The translations under genes were made by a program, and so were the position numbers. DNA of 64,000 bases from CAVQCJ01 sp963711005 (lineage in GTDB: Bacteria; Actinomycetota; Actinomycetes; Prado026): the NCBI GenBank assembly GCA_963711005.1, contig CAVQCJ010000004.1, positions 1 to 64,000 of the forward strand, written 5' to 3'. This document shows positions 1 through 9,955 of the stretch, piece after piece. Below the pieces are notes generated by a model. That model was not told where the DNA came from and did not search any database. It saw only the letters and a program-made list of their open reading frames with translations. Numbering within the stretch: position 1 is the stretch's first letter; every line of letters begins with the position of its first letter.

Positions 1-35
1 TACCCGCTCGTCCTGCCCCCGGTTGCAATACGGAC

Positions 36-281
36 ATGAGCGAAACGACTGACAGATGGCGAGCGATTGGCCTGTGGTTTGTTGCGGCCAGTCTCGCTCT
101 TTTGGTTGGGGGTTCTTTCTATCGGCTCTGGGAAGGAATTCGGGATGGTTCCGACACAGGAATTCGGCGAGGTTGGATGATGGTCGCGTTCTATGGAATG
201 TGCTTTCTCATGGCGATGCTGGCCATCGTACTCAGTCGCAAGGCACCACATGTCCAACCACCATATGCCAGCAGCCCATGA
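36..281 (+). CDS. Small two-helix membrane protein, unknown function
   Basis: This 81-residue protein has two hydrophobic stretches, about residues 11-30 and 47-66, separated by a short charged loop containing RDGSDTGIRRGW. That is the look of a small inner-membrane protein with both ends on the same side. I recognise no family motif. The gene begins 36 bases from the window edge, so its upstream neighbour and promoter are not visible. The start is the first ATG of the frame, and the stop is followed by a stretch where only the opposite strand codes. Confidence 0.55.
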   Translation: MSETTDRWRAIGLWFVAASLALLVGGSFYRLWEGIRDGSDTGIRRGWMMVAFYGMCFLMAMLAIVLSRKAPHVQPPYASSP

Positions 282-425
282 CCCCGCCCTAGCGCCGCTG
301 GTGGATGGCTCAATGAATGGAATTCTGATTGAGAAGGACGACAATGACGAAAGGCTGCAGGACAGGCCACTGAAGACAGCAACATTGAGGACCGTGACAG
401 CCGTTTCTCACAGCTTGGCGCTCTA

Positions 426-633
426 TCACCAGTGGCCCGCTAGGTCTTCTTTCCTGACGTTTTTGCCTGCGGGACTTTGGCTCCCTCTTTCGTGCTTCGG
501 ACAGGCCAATCGCAATCGCTTGTGCGCGGCTATTGACCTTCGTTCCAGACTTTCCACTCGCAAGCGTGCCCTGCTTTTGCTTCTTGACGGCTCGACGGAC
601 GAAACTCCCGGCATTTTTACTGTACTTAGCCAT
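426..633 (-). CDS. DUF6496-type small basic protein, probable frameshift near its end
   Basis: The first 55 or so residues begin MAKYSKNAGSFVRRAVKKQK and continue through a segment containing QAIAIGLSEARK. This matches the lysine/arginine-rich DUF6496 family of roughly 60-70 residue proteins whose function is not established. After residue 55 the opening frame runs on to 310 with unlikely cysteine-rich sequence. A one-base shift near position 470 instead gives PAGKNVRKEDLAGHW and a stop at 426, which suits the family length better. The gene sits beside other small stress-associated genes (PRC-barrel, CsbD, DUF883, DUF892). The family assignment is from memory of the motif. Confidence 0.65.
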
Positions 634-842
634 GAGAAATGCTCCGAAGTGGTGTTTGGGAGTAGTGTCATGACCATGTTCGGCCAGCGCAGCTCACCAG
701 CTAAGAGGTGATTGCCTTGCGGCAAGTGGACACTGTGTCTGACTGGATCCTTGAAATCCTGCCGGTTCCTTTGCGGAAAGCTAAACGGGAACAACGCGAA
801 GGAAAATACGCGGCGGTTAGTTAAATGCCATTTCTCGTCCAA
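634..842. other. Intergenic stretch without a convincing gene
   Basis: The only open frame with protein-like composition is a plus-strand reading starting at a TTG at 717 and ending at 824. It encodes about 35 residues including VSDWILEILPVPLRK and has a weak AAGAGG sequence just upstream. It has no recognisable relative, so I do not call it a gene. Confidence 0.3.
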
Positions 843-872
843 CTCTCGGTCCCCATCTCTGGGGACCGAGAG
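843..872 (-). terminator. Perfect 12-bp hairpin downstream of the PRC-barrel gene
   Basis: CTCTCGGTCCCC at 843-854 is the exact reverse complement of GGGGACCGAGAG at 861-872, with a six-base loop. It lies about 50 bases beyond the stop of the minus-strand PRC-barrel gene, where a terminator is expected. There is no clear run of T after the stem, so the termination role is inferred from position. Confidence 0.55.
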
Positions 873-920
873 TGAACATACCCTGCCCTCCCCGATCGGC
901 TCAGGTGCAGGGCTATCGCT

Positions 921-1519
921 TTAACGAGTCGATGTCCGCTGCTCGATGTAATACTTATCTACGTCAACCGACCACTCCGGATTAGACATATTCGGCCAGT
1001 GATCCTTGTCGAAGCCCGGGGCGTTCTTGAGTCGCTCCTTGGACACGTCGAGCGTCAAATACACGTCACTGCCACGGGTTTGGAATTGAGCGACTGCCAG
1101 GGGACGGCGAACAGCTTGTCGCCAATTCCCAGAAAGCCGCCAAAATCCAGGACGGCATAGGAGACCTTTCCGCTCTTGAGGTCAATCACGATGTCCTTAA
1201 TTTTTCCCAGATCTTCATTGGCGCCGTTTCGAACCTTCAATGATTCGATCGTGCTCGCTCGGAACTGATGTTGCGACTGCGTAGCTCTGTCGACGGCCAA
1301 GTCGGCGGCCAAAGCGATTGCCGTGACAGCACCGACGCAATAAATCGCTAGGACGAGTGATTTGCGGCCATCGACGATATCCTCCAATCCAGGGGAACGC
1401 GGCCCGGCTACACCGCGAGCGCTTTTAGCGACCCAGCCAAGTCGCGAAAAATAGGAAGCAAACGACGTGCCAATTTCATACACGAATGCGATCCCCTGGA
1501 AGCAGTCGTTCTGCCACAA
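921..1519 (-). CDS. PRC-barrel domain protein with N-terminal membrane segment, frameshifted
   Basis: The minus-strand frame holds a hydrophobic segment (SLVLAIYCVGAVTAIALAAD) followed by a PRC-barrel core, with key stretches GKIKDIVIDLKSGKVSYAVL and GIGDKLFAVPWQSL. The frame hits a stop at 1055. Shifting by one base at about 1090, right after WQSL, restores the family's C-terminus: QFQTRGSDVYLTLDVSKERL, then NAPGFDKDHWPNMSNPEW, to a TAA at 921-923. The frameshift is therefore seen directly and is either a one-base sequencing loss or a disabling mutation. Small PRC-barrel proteins of this type are common in stress-related gene sets; their ligand is unknown. The true start is uncertain, since the first 45 residues before the membrane segment look non-conserved. 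Confidence 0.7.
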
Positions 1520-1981
1520 ACCGCTTCCCGTTGCAGTTGGTGCGTTGATCCCAGCAGCCCTTATTCATCCGGGTTCTTACTCGCGACTGGTTTTGTCTTG
1601 CGGCGGATTGGTCAGTCAACACGGCTCAAAGCAGCGCAGAATCTCAGCCATTTCGCCTTGCACTTTGATGGCATTTTCGGCGGCGCTTGGCTGGCGTGTG
1701 ATGTTCGTACGGCAAGTTCGCGAGAAGGGCCTCTAGCCGGACGAGCCGTTTTTCCAGAGAGGTCGCGCTCGTAGTACGAAAGTGACATGCGGCCGGTCCT
1801 GCGTGCCCAACTTCGAATGAGGGAATTGCGTCCATTCTGATCATTTCACGACCCGCCTTTGCCGTCAGGCGGAACCGTACCGAATGCTGCGCGGCGCCGC
1901 TTATTATCATCGGGCAGCTTAAAGGGACGAGAATGAGCGGCGGGGTGTCGCCGTCGGTTGCATCATCATGCCCGATGAACA

Positions 1982-2021
1982 AAACAGTGGGCCGGTTCCC
2001 TCGGCCCGCTGTTTGCCTTTT
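1982..2021 (+). terminator. Rho-independent terminator candidate
   Basis: AAACAGTGGGCC at 1982-1993 pairs with GGCCCGCTGTTT at 2003-2014 (12 positions, one G-T wobble) around a nine-base loop. It is followed by GCCTTTT. The stem, loop and T-rich tail on the plus strand are typical of an intrinsic terminator. The gene it would serve is not identifiable. Confidence 0.6.
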
Positions 2022-2220
2022 CAGCAGAGAGCATGTCGATTGGTTGCCCTTCGCATCTCGAGCCTGACCGACTACGACTCGGGCGGTGAAAGCTCGAATC
2101 GCTATCAAGGCGGCTCGGAATGCCTTTCAATCCGGCTGAGTTCGGGGTCTCTCCTTCGATGGCGAGTCGGCTGCTCGGCACATGCTTTGCAATGCACCCA
2201 GGTAAGTCCCCCGAGGCGTG

Positions 2221-2255
2221 CCCCGGCCTATTTGACTCGCCTCGGTAGGCCGGGG
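2221..2255. terminator. Hairpin, 10-bp perfect stem
   Basis: CCCCGGCCTA at 2221-2230 is the exact reverse complement of TAGGCCGGGG at 2246-2255, with a 15-base loop. TCGTTTCT follows on the plus strand. It may be a terminator or another RNA structure; no adjacent gene decides between them. Confidence 0.45.
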
Positions 2256-2543
2256 TCGTTTCTATTGGTGACCTACCCCCACCAACAACACCGCTGTCAA
2301 ACTTAGAGCCTTCCGTTCTAGCACCACTCGATGTGCTATAGGCGTTCAGCGTGACGCCAAGGCTACCAGCTGTGCGGCCACAATCGCGAGCTTGTGTCGT
2401 ACCTTAGGTGAGTGAACCAGGGGTTAGACGCTCCGACAAGTAAACGGTATTCCGGTATGCCGTTTGCTTGTGTCTGCCAGCGATCTGATTGCATAAGTAG
2501 GGAGTCAGACCAAGAGTGGTAAAAGGCCGAACTTAAGGGACGA

Positions 2544-2690
2544 GTGAAGGAAGCTACGGGAGCAACCACCGATAACGACGATCTACGTCGCGAGGGGAAA
2601 ATCGACAAAGCTGCGGGCAAGATCAAGCAAGCCGCTGAGAAGGTTGTCGAAAAAGTTCAAGAGGCCGCGAAAGACGCAATCAAGGGCTGA
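2544..2690 (+). CDS. CsbD-like small stress protein, short or 5'-damaged
   Basis: The reading frame encodes GRVKEATG, then GKIDKAAGKIKQAAEKV, and ends VQEAAKDAIKG. This is the lysine/alanine-rich helical pattern of CsbD proteins, general-stress proteins of unknown biochemical role. With the GTG start at 2544 (AAGGGA four bases upstream) it is 48 residues, shorter than the usual 60-70. The same frame upstream holds plausible CsbD sequence (AELK) but then a TAA, so the 5' end may be damaged by an indel. It sits 30 bases before another stress-type gene, in the same direction. Confidence 0.6.
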   Translation: MKEATGATTDNDDLRREGKIDKAAGKIKQAAEKVVEKVQEAAKDAIKG

Positions 2691-2721
2691 ACGCCAGGCA
2701 CTAAATAAATGGAGGCTTCGG

Positions 2722-2990
2722 ATGGGAAAGTCCACCAAGGCGGACTCAGAAAGTCTTAAGGACGGAGCGGAGGCATTGAGTGAGTTGTCCGCCGATGCCA
2801 TGCATGCGGTTCGTGGAATTGGTGAAGGAAGTTCGGGACGAGACATTGGAGTTGATTCAGAGCGGTCGTGATCAAGTAGAAGTAATCGGCGACTCGACAG
2901 AAAGTGCGGATTACTGGTCATCCGTACCGGTCGGTTTGCATTGCTTTGGGCATCGGATGCTTGATCGGGCTCATAGTCAGCCGCCGATAA
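2722..2990 (+). CDS. DUF883 (ElaB/YqjD-type) membrane-anchored protein, two frameshifts
   Basis: GGAGG lies six bases before the ATG at 2722. The protein reads in three successive frames: MGKSTKADSESLKDGAEAL in the first, VELVKEVRDETLELIQSGRD in the second (switch near 2812), and GHPYRSVCIALGIGCLIGL ending in IVSRR in the third (switch near 2912). Together this is a DUF883 protein: an amphipathic helical stalk and a C-terminal glycine-rich membrane anchor ending in Arg-Arg. In E. coli, relatives such as YqjD and ElaB bind ribosomes and sit in the inner membrane in stationary phase. Two shifts in 270 bases within otherwise conserved sequence suggest sequencing indels. It is flanked by CsbD-like and DUF892 genes. 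Confidence 0.7.
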
Positions 2991-3103
2991 GCTGTCCTCC
3001 TTAGCGTTCAACTCTCGCCGCCATTTGCCGTCTTGTAGCGACGTCTTCATACGTGCGCGCGTCGTTTCATGTTATTTGCACACTTGCACTTGGAGATTGA
3101 GCC

Positions 3104-3661
3104 ATGAAGTTGGAATCCCTTCGCGATCTTTTCGTCGATGAACTGAAAGATCTCTACAACGCCGAGCATCAGCTGTTAAAGGCATTGCCGAAGATGGCTA
3201 AAGCAGCGACTGCGACCGATCTCAAGCGCGCCTTCGAGTCGCATCTTAAAGAGACAAAGGGACAAGTGGAACGTTTAGAGCAGGTCTTCGCTAGCCTGGA
3301 AGTCAGCCCCAGGGGCAAGAAGTGCAAAGCGATGGAGGGGTTAGTTGAAGAAGGGGCAGCGTTGATGAAAGAAGATGCCGACCCGGACGTTATGGATGCG
3401 GGCCTGATCGCAGCCGCCCAGCGCGTCGAGCATTACGAAATGGCTGGCTATGGCTGTGTCCGAACTTATGCCCAACTCTTGGGCGAGACAAAAGCCGCCA
3501 CGTTACTCCAGAAGACCCTCGACGAAGAAGGCGCGGCCGACAAGAAGCTGACTCAGATTGCGAAGCAAATCAACGTCGACGCCGAGGACGACGAAGAAGA
3601 GGCGGGCCTGGCTCGGAGCAACGGCAAGAAGACAACAAAGCGCCAACGCGTCGCCCGCTAG
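3104..3661 (+). CDS. DUF892 / YciE-YciF family ferritin-like protein
   Basis: This 185-residue protein opens MKLESLRDLFVDELKDLYNA, the hallmark of the DUF892 family, and continues with ferritin-type helices carrying AEHQLLKALPKM, FESHLKET and RVEHYEMAGYG. The Glu and His residues at the helix positions are those expected for a di-iron or di-manganese four-helix bundle. The last 30 residues are an acidic then basic tail (DAEDDEEEAG, KKTTKRQR). GGAG and GAG sequences precede the ATG. Family members are associated with osmotic and oxidative stress and commonly lie beside manganese catalase, as here. The exact reaction is unknown. Confidence 0.88.
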   Translation: MKLESLRDLFVDELKDLYNAEHQLLKALPKMAKAATATDLKRAFESHLKETKGQVERLEQVFASLEVSPRGKKCKAMEGLVEEGAALMKEDADPDVMDAGLIAAAQRVEHYEMAGYGCVRTYAQLLGETKAATLLQKTLDEEGAADKKLTQIAKQINVDAEDDEEEAGLARSNGKKTTKRQRVAR

Positions 3662-3729
3662 GCTCCGGCCTGGTTCCGAAACCGGTAGAAAACCTCGCAC
3701 CACCCATCATCACAGCTTGAGAGGTCGAC

Positions 3730-4501
3730 ATGTATCATCACGTCAAGAAGCTTATGTATACGGTCAACGTGGACACGCCCGATCCGCGGTTCGGGAATAT
3801 GCTGCTGGAACAGTTCGGCGGCGCCAATGGCGAATTGGCGGCCGCGATGCAGTATTCGATTCAGGGGCTCAACTGCGACGATCCGGAGCGCAAAGATCTG
3901 CTGATGGACATCGGCACGGAAGAGCTCAGCCACTTGGAGATCGTGGGCGCACTCGCACGGCTGCACCTGAAACCGATGAAGAAGGATCGCGAGGCCGCCG
4001 AAGCGGATCCCCTGGTCGCGATCGCCGGGGGCGGCGGGGTCACGCTTTGCAACTCGATGGGCAACGCCTGGACGGCCGACTACCTCAAGGTCACTGGCGA
4101 GCTCGACGTCGATCTGCGAAGCAATATCGCGGCAGAGGCCCGGGCCAAGATCGTCTACGAGCGTCTCATCAATTTCTGCGACGACCCCGGAACCAAAGAC
4201 GCACTACAGTTTCTAATGACGCGCGAGATCACGCACATGAAGGCGTTCATGGCGGCACTCGACAGCATGGGAAAGCCGGCCCTGTCGATCGGCAAGATTC
4301 CGCCGACCAAAGGCATTGGTCGATGAGTTCTTCAACGACTCGACCGGCGAAGGCGACGACGGCGAGATAGACGCCCGCGGTCCCTGGAACGAAGGCAACG
4401 GCTGGAAGTTTATCGAGGCGCCGGCCTTCAACGGCGGAATGGGATCGTCCGCCCCGCACGAGAAGGCGTCCGCGTCGCGGCGGGCCGCAGAACGCGATTG
4501 A
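3730..4501 (+). CDS. Manganese (non-haem) catalase, one frameshift near the C-terminus
   Basis: The product splits hydrogen peroxide with a di-manganese centre. Metal ligands are visible: Glu35 in GANGELAAAMQY, Glu65 and His68 in GTEELSHLEI, the later Glu in AEARAKIVYERL, and the Glu/His pair in REITHMKAF. The first frame stops at 4326 after PPTKGIGR. A one-base shift near 4315 gives LVDEFFNDSTG, then GDDGEIDARGPWNEG and FIEAPAFNGG, the normal manganese-catalase C-terminus, ending at 4501. Summed length is about 255 residues, near the family norm. The gene follows DUF892 in the same direction, suggesting a shared peroxide or desiccation response. Its 3' end runs into a transposase remnant on the other strand. 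Confidence 0.88.
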
Positions 4502-4569
4502 GTACGTTTTGTTTTCCTGGAATCGGGGGGCGTTGCGCGGTGTGTGCGCGAGTAGCTTTGCCCAGCTAT

Positions 4570-5465
4570 CGACAATCCCTGGCCCGACGGGGCAGCAGAA
4601 ATCGACAAAGATTTGTAACGGTTTCGGTTGCAACCATCGACTTCGAATGAATGGCCGCCATACGGCACGATCGGGCGGGACAACGGTGAACCTTGTACCT
4701 GATTTGCCGAGGCGTTCCTGCGCTTTTGTGCCAGCGTCGCGTCCAGATCGTTGCGGCTGCGGTGCGTTTGATTGGACAGCTTGCGTTGTGCCTCTCTGTC
4801 GATCGTCCCCCGCCGTTGCCGTTGAGCCTCTTCTTCCTTCTGAGCCTCGCCAGGATCGTTGTGCACCAGCGAGTTCAGCGAGGCGTCGGCAGCGATCAAG
4901 GTCGCATCGGTCATCACTCGACATGCGTCTTTGACCAACCCCTTCTGCTTGCACTGCTCGACAATCCTGCGGAATACCGACTCGAAGATCTCGGCGCCGT
5001 AACGGTCGCGGATGCGAGTTAGCGATGAGTGGTCCGGCACGTCTTCCTTGAGCGGCAAGCGGCAGAACCAGCGGTAAGCGAGATTGTAGTAGACGTCTTC
5101 GCAGAGTTGCCGTTCCGAGGTGACGCCGAAAAAGTACGCCACCAGCTGCATGCGGAAGTAGACTTCCGGGTCGATCGATGGCCGGCCTTGCTGGACCGCG
5201 TACCGAGGAGCCGTCAATTCTCGCACGAACGACAGATCGAGTACCCGATCGACGCGACGCAGAAAATGGTCCGCAGCGACAAACGACTCCAAGTCGATGC
5301 TCACCGTCGCCTTCGGGTCGAATGCATGCACTCCTTGCATGGCCGCCTCCGCCAACAGAAGTGAAGCGGATGAGAACGACAACACGCCCAGAAACTCGTT
5401 TTCACAAGAAAAATCAAGCCGAACTCGTGCTAGCTCAAAGCGGACTTTTTCAACAGGCCCGGTCG
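4570..5465 (-). mobile_element. Remnant of an IS1182/IS5-type insertion sequence
   Basis: From 5385 leftward the minus strand encodes about 210 residues of a DUF772-type transposase: FVRELTAPRYAVQQGRPSID, YFFGVTSERQLCEDVYYNL, WFCRLPLKEDVPDHSSLT and VMTDATLIAADASLNSL. A frame switch near 4725 gives AGTPRQIRYKVHR, which continues the family, after which sequence similarity is lost. The DDE catalytic C-terminal part is missing, so the element cannot encode an active enzyme. The right end carries CGGACTTTTTCAACAGGC at 5441-5458, a typical terminal sequence of this IS group. No matching left end is visible. It lies between manganese catalase and the efflux-linked methyltransferase. Confidence 0.75.
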
Positions 5466-5539
5466 TTTACTGGGAATCTCGAAAAACGATGACTTGATGA
5501 GATGATGCCGTCTTTGCCGAACAGAGCGCAGGCATGAAC

Positions 5540-6355
5540 TCAAAGGCAAACAGTCACTCGCAAGAAGGTGGCAGGTATTGAAGTGCCGCTGTCGGTGCTC
5601 TTGTTTTGTGCTTTCGCCAGTTCCAGAAGTTGGTTGTGGAGCTCTTCTACTTTTCCGCTCTTTTGAGCCGCTTCGAAAGCGTTCATGGTTGGGCCATAGA
5701 ATCGTCTAAATGATTCGATGAATTGTGCGGGGCTTTTGTCAGGCGATAGAAAGTGGTACGTGTCCTTGACCATGGATATTTTCTCCTTGGGCACGCCGGC
5801 CTGACCAAAACGCTCGATGATGTGAGTTTCCACACCCCAAGTCATTGGACTGACGAAGCCTTCAGGAGGTGGAGGCATAAACGATGAGCTTATCTTCAGC
5901 AGCTGCGACACGAATGAAGTTGGATCGTTTGGGATCCAGTTGCCCATCACAATACGACCACCTGGCCTTGTGACACGGACCATCTCCTTGGCTACGTCGA
6001 AGGGCTTGGGAGCAAACATGGCGCCGAATACAGAGAGGGTCAAATCAAACGAATGGTCGCTGACCCCTTGCAGGTTGCACGCGTCACCCTCTTGAAATGT
6101 CAGTCGGTTGAGACCCGCCTCCGCAGCTCGTTTGTTCCCGGCGTCAACGAGGTTCTTGGCAATGTCGATTCCAACGACTTCAGCCCCCAAAAGGGCCAGA
6201 GGAACCGCCGTAGTGCCATCTCCGCAGCCGAGGTCCAAAACCCGCAGCGGCGTCGTTATCCCAAGAGACTTAACGACTGCTTCGCCAGATTGACGCATGA
6301 AGGCGGCAATCTCGGTAAAGTCGCCTTTCTCCCACAACGCTTTGTTTGGATTCAT
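5540..6355 (-). CDS. Class I SAM-dependent methyltransferase coupled to an RND pump
   Basis: This complete 271-residue protein has a Rossmann methyltransferase core: motif I VLDLGCGDGTTAVPLALLGA, acidic motif II VVGIDIA, FQEGDACNLQG, motif IV LTLSVFGAMFAPKP and VRVTRPGGRIVMGNW. It belongs with UbiE-like small-molecule methyltransferases; the C-terminal FRRFYGPTMNAFE is shared with the second methyltransferase in this window (12785-13634). AAGGGGAG precedes the ATG, which lies one base after the stop of the RND permease, so the two should be co-translated. The substrate is unknown; the coupling suggests modification of something the pump exports. Confidence 0.85.
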   Translation of the reverse strand: MNPNKALWEKGDFTEIAAFMRQSGEAVVKSLGITTPLRVLDLGCGDGTTAVPLALLGAEVVGIDIAKNLVDAGNKRAAEAGLNRLTFQEGDACNLQGVSDHSFDLTLSVFGAMFAPKPFDVAKEMVRVTRPGGRIVMGNWIPNDPTSFVSQLLKISSSFMPPPPEGFVSPMTWGVETHIIERFGQAGVPKEKISMVKDTYHFLSPDKSPAQFIESFRRFYGPTMNAFEAAQKSGKVEELHNQLLELAKAQNKSTDSGTSIPATFLRVTVCL

Positions 6356-6356
6356 G

Positions 6357-9300
6357 TCAGCTCCCTTCCCCTTTCAGCGACGATGTTCGTCCAGAACCAG
6401 TGCGATTTCGGCATTCGCACTGTGAGGTAAGCGATTCACTTTTCCGTCTCGCACTTTTGTCATGGCGGCTTGAAACATCGGGCTTGGCCGCGACGGCCGG
6501 CTCCTCCTCCTGATCCATCGCGGACACGGGCATTCCGTGACCGGGCGTGTTGGCATACAGGAGCCAGTAGGCAACCGGAATCACGAATAAGGTAAAGAGG
6601 GTCGAAGCGAAGAGCCCGAAGATCAGCGTCCAGGCGAGGCCGGAGAAGATCGGATCGATGATGATCGGGACGGCACCGAGCATGGCCGCCGTAGCCGTCA
6701 ATAGAATCGGCCGCAAGCGTACTACGCGGCTCTCCATGATGGCATCGAAAAGAGACCGTCCTCGTGCCAACGACAAGTGGATGAAGTCCACGAGTATGAT
6801 CGAATCGCGGGTCACGATGCCCGAAAGGGCGATCATGCCGATCATTCCCGTTGCCGTGAAGTAGACAGGATCGAGATAGCCACCGACTTGGTGTGCACTC
6901 AAAACATTGAGCAGCCAGAAACCGGGCATCACGCCGAGGATAGTCAATGGAATTGCCAGCATGACCACCAGAGGGATGACGAACGACCCCATCTGTGCCA
7001 CGAGCAAGATGTAGATCGCAACCATCGCAGCACCAAAGGCCAGTCCGAGATCGCGGAATACGTCGAGCGTAATTCTCCACTCTCCCTCGCCGGCAAAATC
7101 CACCGTGAATCCCGGCGGCAGCGCCCAGGCAATACCACCACCGCTCGATAGAAAAGTTCGATCTGCGACGGGCTTGGCGGCGATGTCAGCCAACCATCCG
7201 TTGCCAACGTGTTTGGCATCCATGGGCGTCTCGACGTTGTCGGTCTTATCCGACAAGACATCGACCACGACGTCTGCTGGCGGCCGCCCAGCAGTTTCCG
7301 CGAAGACATAGGCCACCCGCTGGAGGTTCTTGTGGTAGATCATCTGATCCACGCGGGTCGTATCCCAACGTCCTAGTTCGGCGAGGGAAACTAATTGGCC
7401 TTTGTCCCCTTTGACTCGCACTCGCGCCAAGTCGGCGGCACTGGTCCGTTGGTCCACGGGGACTCGCAGCTGGATCCGCAGAGGATTTCGCTCGGTATCA
7501 TTCCGCACCAGACCCACCGTCGCTCCACCGAGGACGGCCTGGAGCGTACTGGCGATCTGGTCAGCCGAAATACCGCTGAGCGCGGCTTTCTCCGTATCCG
7601 TGACGAAGATCAGCTTTTCTTGCGCGTGCTTCGCGTCCGTCGTCGACGTCGACGACGCCCGGTTCGACCGCCAGACGGGCTCGTACGGTATCGGCGGCGA
7701 GCAACAGATCCTCGTAGCGGATGTCCGGCTGCCCATAAATCTCGGCCACGACGCTGGCAATGACTGGCGGCCCGGGAGGTGTCTCGACAAGCTTCATGCG
7801 CGCGTGGTGCCGGTCAGCAATTTCTTGGAGGTCATTCCGCATCCGCAGACCGATCGCGTGGCTCTGCAAGCTGCGGTTCTTTTTGCCCGCCAGATCGATC
7901 CGTATGTCTGCAACGTGATCGCCTTGCCTGAGATAGTAGTGACGCACGAGGCCGTTGAAATCCATTGGTGATCCAAAGCCGACGTAGCTCGTGTAGTCGG
8001 CGACCTCGGGGACCCTAGCCAGGTACGCTTCGATCTCACGCACCCCTGCGTCCGATCGTTCCAGAGTCGTGCCCCGATCGAAGTCAAGCACCAGCAGGAG
8101 TTCGTTCTTGTTGTCAAACGGCAGCATCTTGAGCGGTACGCTGCGCACGGCGGCCAAACCCATCGCTCCCACTGTCAGCACCAGCATGCCCACCAGAAAC
8201 GACCAGGCCACGAGCCGCGATCGAAGCAAGGGAGCCATCAAGGGGTAGAAGACCTTGTAAAGCGCCGATTGCTTGACGGCGTCCAGGTCGTGCGGATCGT
8301 GGTGAAAATCAACTCCCGCGGCTCCCGCGCGATACTTGTGACGCAGCCCGTGATAGGCAAGCCACGGAGTGATCGTGAATGCCACGACCATCGACATGAG
8401 CATCGCGACCGGGACATTGAACGCCATGGGACGCATGTAGGGCCCTATCATCCCGGTGATGAAGAACATCGGCAGAAAACTGGCGATGATGGCCAACGTC
8501 GCGGTAATGAGCGGCGGACGAATCTCGGCCACAGCCTCAAGTACAATCCGACGAGTCGCCTTCTTGCGCAGCGCAAAATGTCGGGTGATATTCTCCACGT
8601 CCACAATGGGGTCATCCACCAGTAGCCCCAGGGACAGAATGAGCGCAAAGAGCGTGACTCGGTTGATCGTATAGCCCAGCATCAGGTCGGCGGCCAGCGT
8701 CAGTCCGAACACGACCGGCACCGCGACCGCCACGATGAGCGCCTCGCGCCACCCAAGCCCGATCGTCAGAAGCGCGACGACAATCAAGATGGCAACGGCC
8801 AATCCTTCGAGAAGTCCGTTGACCTTTTCGTTGGCCGTCAGACCGTAATTGCGGGTGACAATCATTTCGATTTCACTCGGCACGATTTTCCGTTGCAGTT
8901 CTTCGGCCTGCCGCAGCACGGCATCGGCGACCCACACGGCGTTGGAGCCCTTTTTCTTCGCGACAGCGATTGTCACGGCCGGCTGAGCACCGCCGTTTTC
9001 GGTCGAATTTGCAGCGGTACGCTCCAACTCGCCCAAAATCGTGCTGGGGAAGTACTCGTCCTTTGTGAATCCACGTGCTGGTCCCCACCCGTGGCGTACA
9101 TAGCCCGCCGCTTTCGTCGGGCCCGTCCTCGACCTGGGCCACATCCTTGAGAAACACAGGCCGCCCATCGAATACACCGACAACCAGATCGCGCAATTGG
9201 CGCGCGTCTGCGAAAGGTTCGCCGGTATCGACGCGGATCAAGCGGTCGCCGGTACGAAAATCACCGGCCGTCTGCCGGACGTTCGTGACCTGGACCGCCC

Positions 9301-9955
9301 GCTGCAGTTCCAACGGCGAGACGTGATATCCGGCCATCCGGTCCGGGTCCATGAGCACCTGGACCACGCGTGGCCGACCACCCACGACGTATGCCCGCGA
9401 CACTTCTTGGATTCCCGCCAATCGCTGTGCAAGCTCCTCTGCCACGCGGCGTAGCGTCATGTCGTCCGCAGATTGGCTCGCCAGCGTCAATGTTGTGACT
9501 GGTACATCGTCTATTTCAACGGGCTTGACGACCCAGCCGGTCACGCCGGCCGGCACCACGTCCAGATTTTCGTCCATCTTTTTGTAGAGCTTGACGAGGC
9601 TCCTCTCGCGATCCTCACCGACATAATACCGAACGGTGATGATTGCCTGGCCTTCGCGGCTCATGGAGTAGACAAATTCCACGCCATCGATCTGATAGAG
9701 AATCTTCTCCAGGGGCGTCGCGATCAGTTGCTCAACTTCCCCGGCAGAATGACCGGGAAAGTTGACGTAAATATCGGCCAGCGGCACGACGATCTGCGGG
9801 TCCTCTTCACGTGGCGTCAACCACAGAGCCGCGAATCCTAGAATCGTTGCCAGCAAGATCAAGATCAGTGACAAGTTCGAGTTCAGGAAGATCTTTACGA
9901 TCTTGTTCGTGAAGTGGTGTTCCTGCACCGAGCCAACACCTTCGTGCTCAGCCAT
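6357..9955 (-). CDS. RND (AcrB/HAE1-like) efflux permease, two frameshifts
   Basis: Three overlapping frames together make one inner-membrane RND transporter of about 1,150 residues. Frame one (from the ATG at 9955) carries the first transmembrane helix, LWLTPREEDPQIVVPLADIY and the porter domain. It switches near 9110 to a second frame carrying VNGLLEGLAVAIL, SLGLLVDDPIVDVENITRH and the second half of the helices. Near 7640 it switches to a third frame with VFAETAGRP, LGLAFGAAMVAIYILL and SGIVTRDSIILVDFI. The Asp pair in LVDDPIVDVE is at the proton-relay position. The start overlaps the adaptor stop by eight bases. Substrate class cannot be read from the sequence. Conserved protein on both sides of each switch argues for indels, not decay. 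Confidence 0.85.

Larger units (their letters stand above)
1520..2543. other. Long gene-poor stretch with two hairpins
   Basis: I see no open frame with convincing protein composition here; those present overlap each other in several frames and resemble no family. A minus-strand frame around 1650-1780 contains a short leucine-rich helix (EKRLVRLEALLANLP) that could be a remnant. The structured elements are the hairpins at 1982-2021 and 2221-2255. Confidence 0.4.

Noticed and set aside
1644..2108. A 154-codon minus-strand ORF
   Set aside because: It overlaps several other frames and a terminator hairpin, shows no family motif, and has shifting composition along its length.
5441..5458. A complete, active IS element
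   Set aside because: One terminal sequence is recognisable but the left end and the catalytic half of the transposase are missing.
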